Source: Haplosporangium gracile (Eukaryota; Mortierellomycota; Mortierellomycetes; Mortierellales; Mortierellaceae). From it: 18,005 nt of DNA. The stretch lies in assembly GCA_015499985.1 (NCBI GenBank), contig JAAAUF010000560.1:515-18519 (forward strand), read 5' to 3'. Within the stretch, counting starts at the first letter, position 1; every line of letters begins with the position of its first letter. The notes beneath the pieces are model-generated. The model saw nothing but the letters and a program-made list of their open reading frames with translations. It had not been told where the DNA came from and did no database searches. This document shows, piece by piece, positions 17,804 to 18,005 of this stretch. The translations under genes and the position numbers were made by a program.

Positions 17804-18005
17804 GGTCGCATTCCTTTTTTTTGTTTAATTCGAATTTGTAACCATGGGTGGTTGAAAAATAAAGCATAGGTCGATTTGTTCGCTCTTTGCTTGCTTAAAA
17901 GTACAACCTTGTGCTTCATTTATAGATGCATGTTCATTTTGACATCAAGTCACGCAGAAAATTGTCGGATACTGGGACGTGATCTTGATTGTTGTCGCTT
18001 TTTTT
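17804..18005. other. Right flank, gene-free
   Basis: This AT-rich sequence has an AATAAA on the plus strand at 17858-17863 but no upstream gene to which it clearly belongs. Nothing else was seen. Confidence 0.4.

Noticed and set aside
1..18005. tRNA, rRNA, CRISPR arrays, inserted transposons with terminal repeats
   Set aside because: I scanned by eye for B-box-like GGTTCGANTCC, regularly spaced repeats and transposase motifs and found none that were convincing.

Overview
The window is nuclear DNA of a filamentous fungus, most likely an early-diverging mould of the Mortierella group (Mucoromycota). This rests on compact genes with short GT-AG introns (about 50-190 nt, many with GTAAGT donors), C-rich codon choice in real exons, orthologues of general fungal housekeeping genes, and a secreted/transmembrane propeller-like protein of a type I associate with Mortierella. 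No search was run, so the genus is inference. Nothing bacterial, viral or CRISPR-like was seen.

Layout. 1-3.3 kb: three tandem minus-strand copies (A, B, C) of a small CsbD-type stress protein, each in a unit of about 1.23 kb. The units share a TATA box, a probable initiator, a 3' UTR motif next to AATAAA and, in A and B, a palindrome in the promoter. 3.5-5.1 kb: a five-exon minus-strand RRP36 gene (early pre-rRNA processing). It shares a 276-bp divergent promoter with a 695-residue OCRE/FHA/G-patch protein of the AGGF1 type at 5.4-7.5 kb (+). 7.6-9.9 kb (-): a ten-exon gene for V-ATPase subunit H (VMA13), whose 3' end meets the AGGF1-like gene. 10.2-11.0 kb (-): a single-pass membrane protein with a long Pro/Gln/Ser tail. 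It is divergent from a broken gene at 11.7-13.1 kb (+) for a secreted/transmembrane protein, with an in-frame stop and about four frame changes. 13.3-14.8 kb (+): a four-exon SPT3 gene (SAGA subunit). It is convergent with a five-exon VPS24/CHMP3 gene (ESCRT-III) at 15.1-16.4 kb (-). 16.4-18.0 kb: AT-richer sequence with a TA microsatellite, a possibly degraded coding stretch and one doubtful small ORF.

The genes do not form one pathway. Ribosome biogenesis, RNA-linked FHA/G-patch function, vacuolar acidification, transcription and endosomal sorting sit side by side, as is usual in fungal genomes. Exon models were built by hand from splice signals, reading phase and remembered family sequences; for RRP36, VMA13, SPT3 and VPS24 the phases close exactly.

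The most interesting signals are in the CsbD cluster (a gene-conversion-like patch, a shared promoter palindrome, PUF-type 3' UTR sites), the huge insertion inside the FHA domain, and the decayed membrane-protein gene. I found no convincing new multi-gene system.
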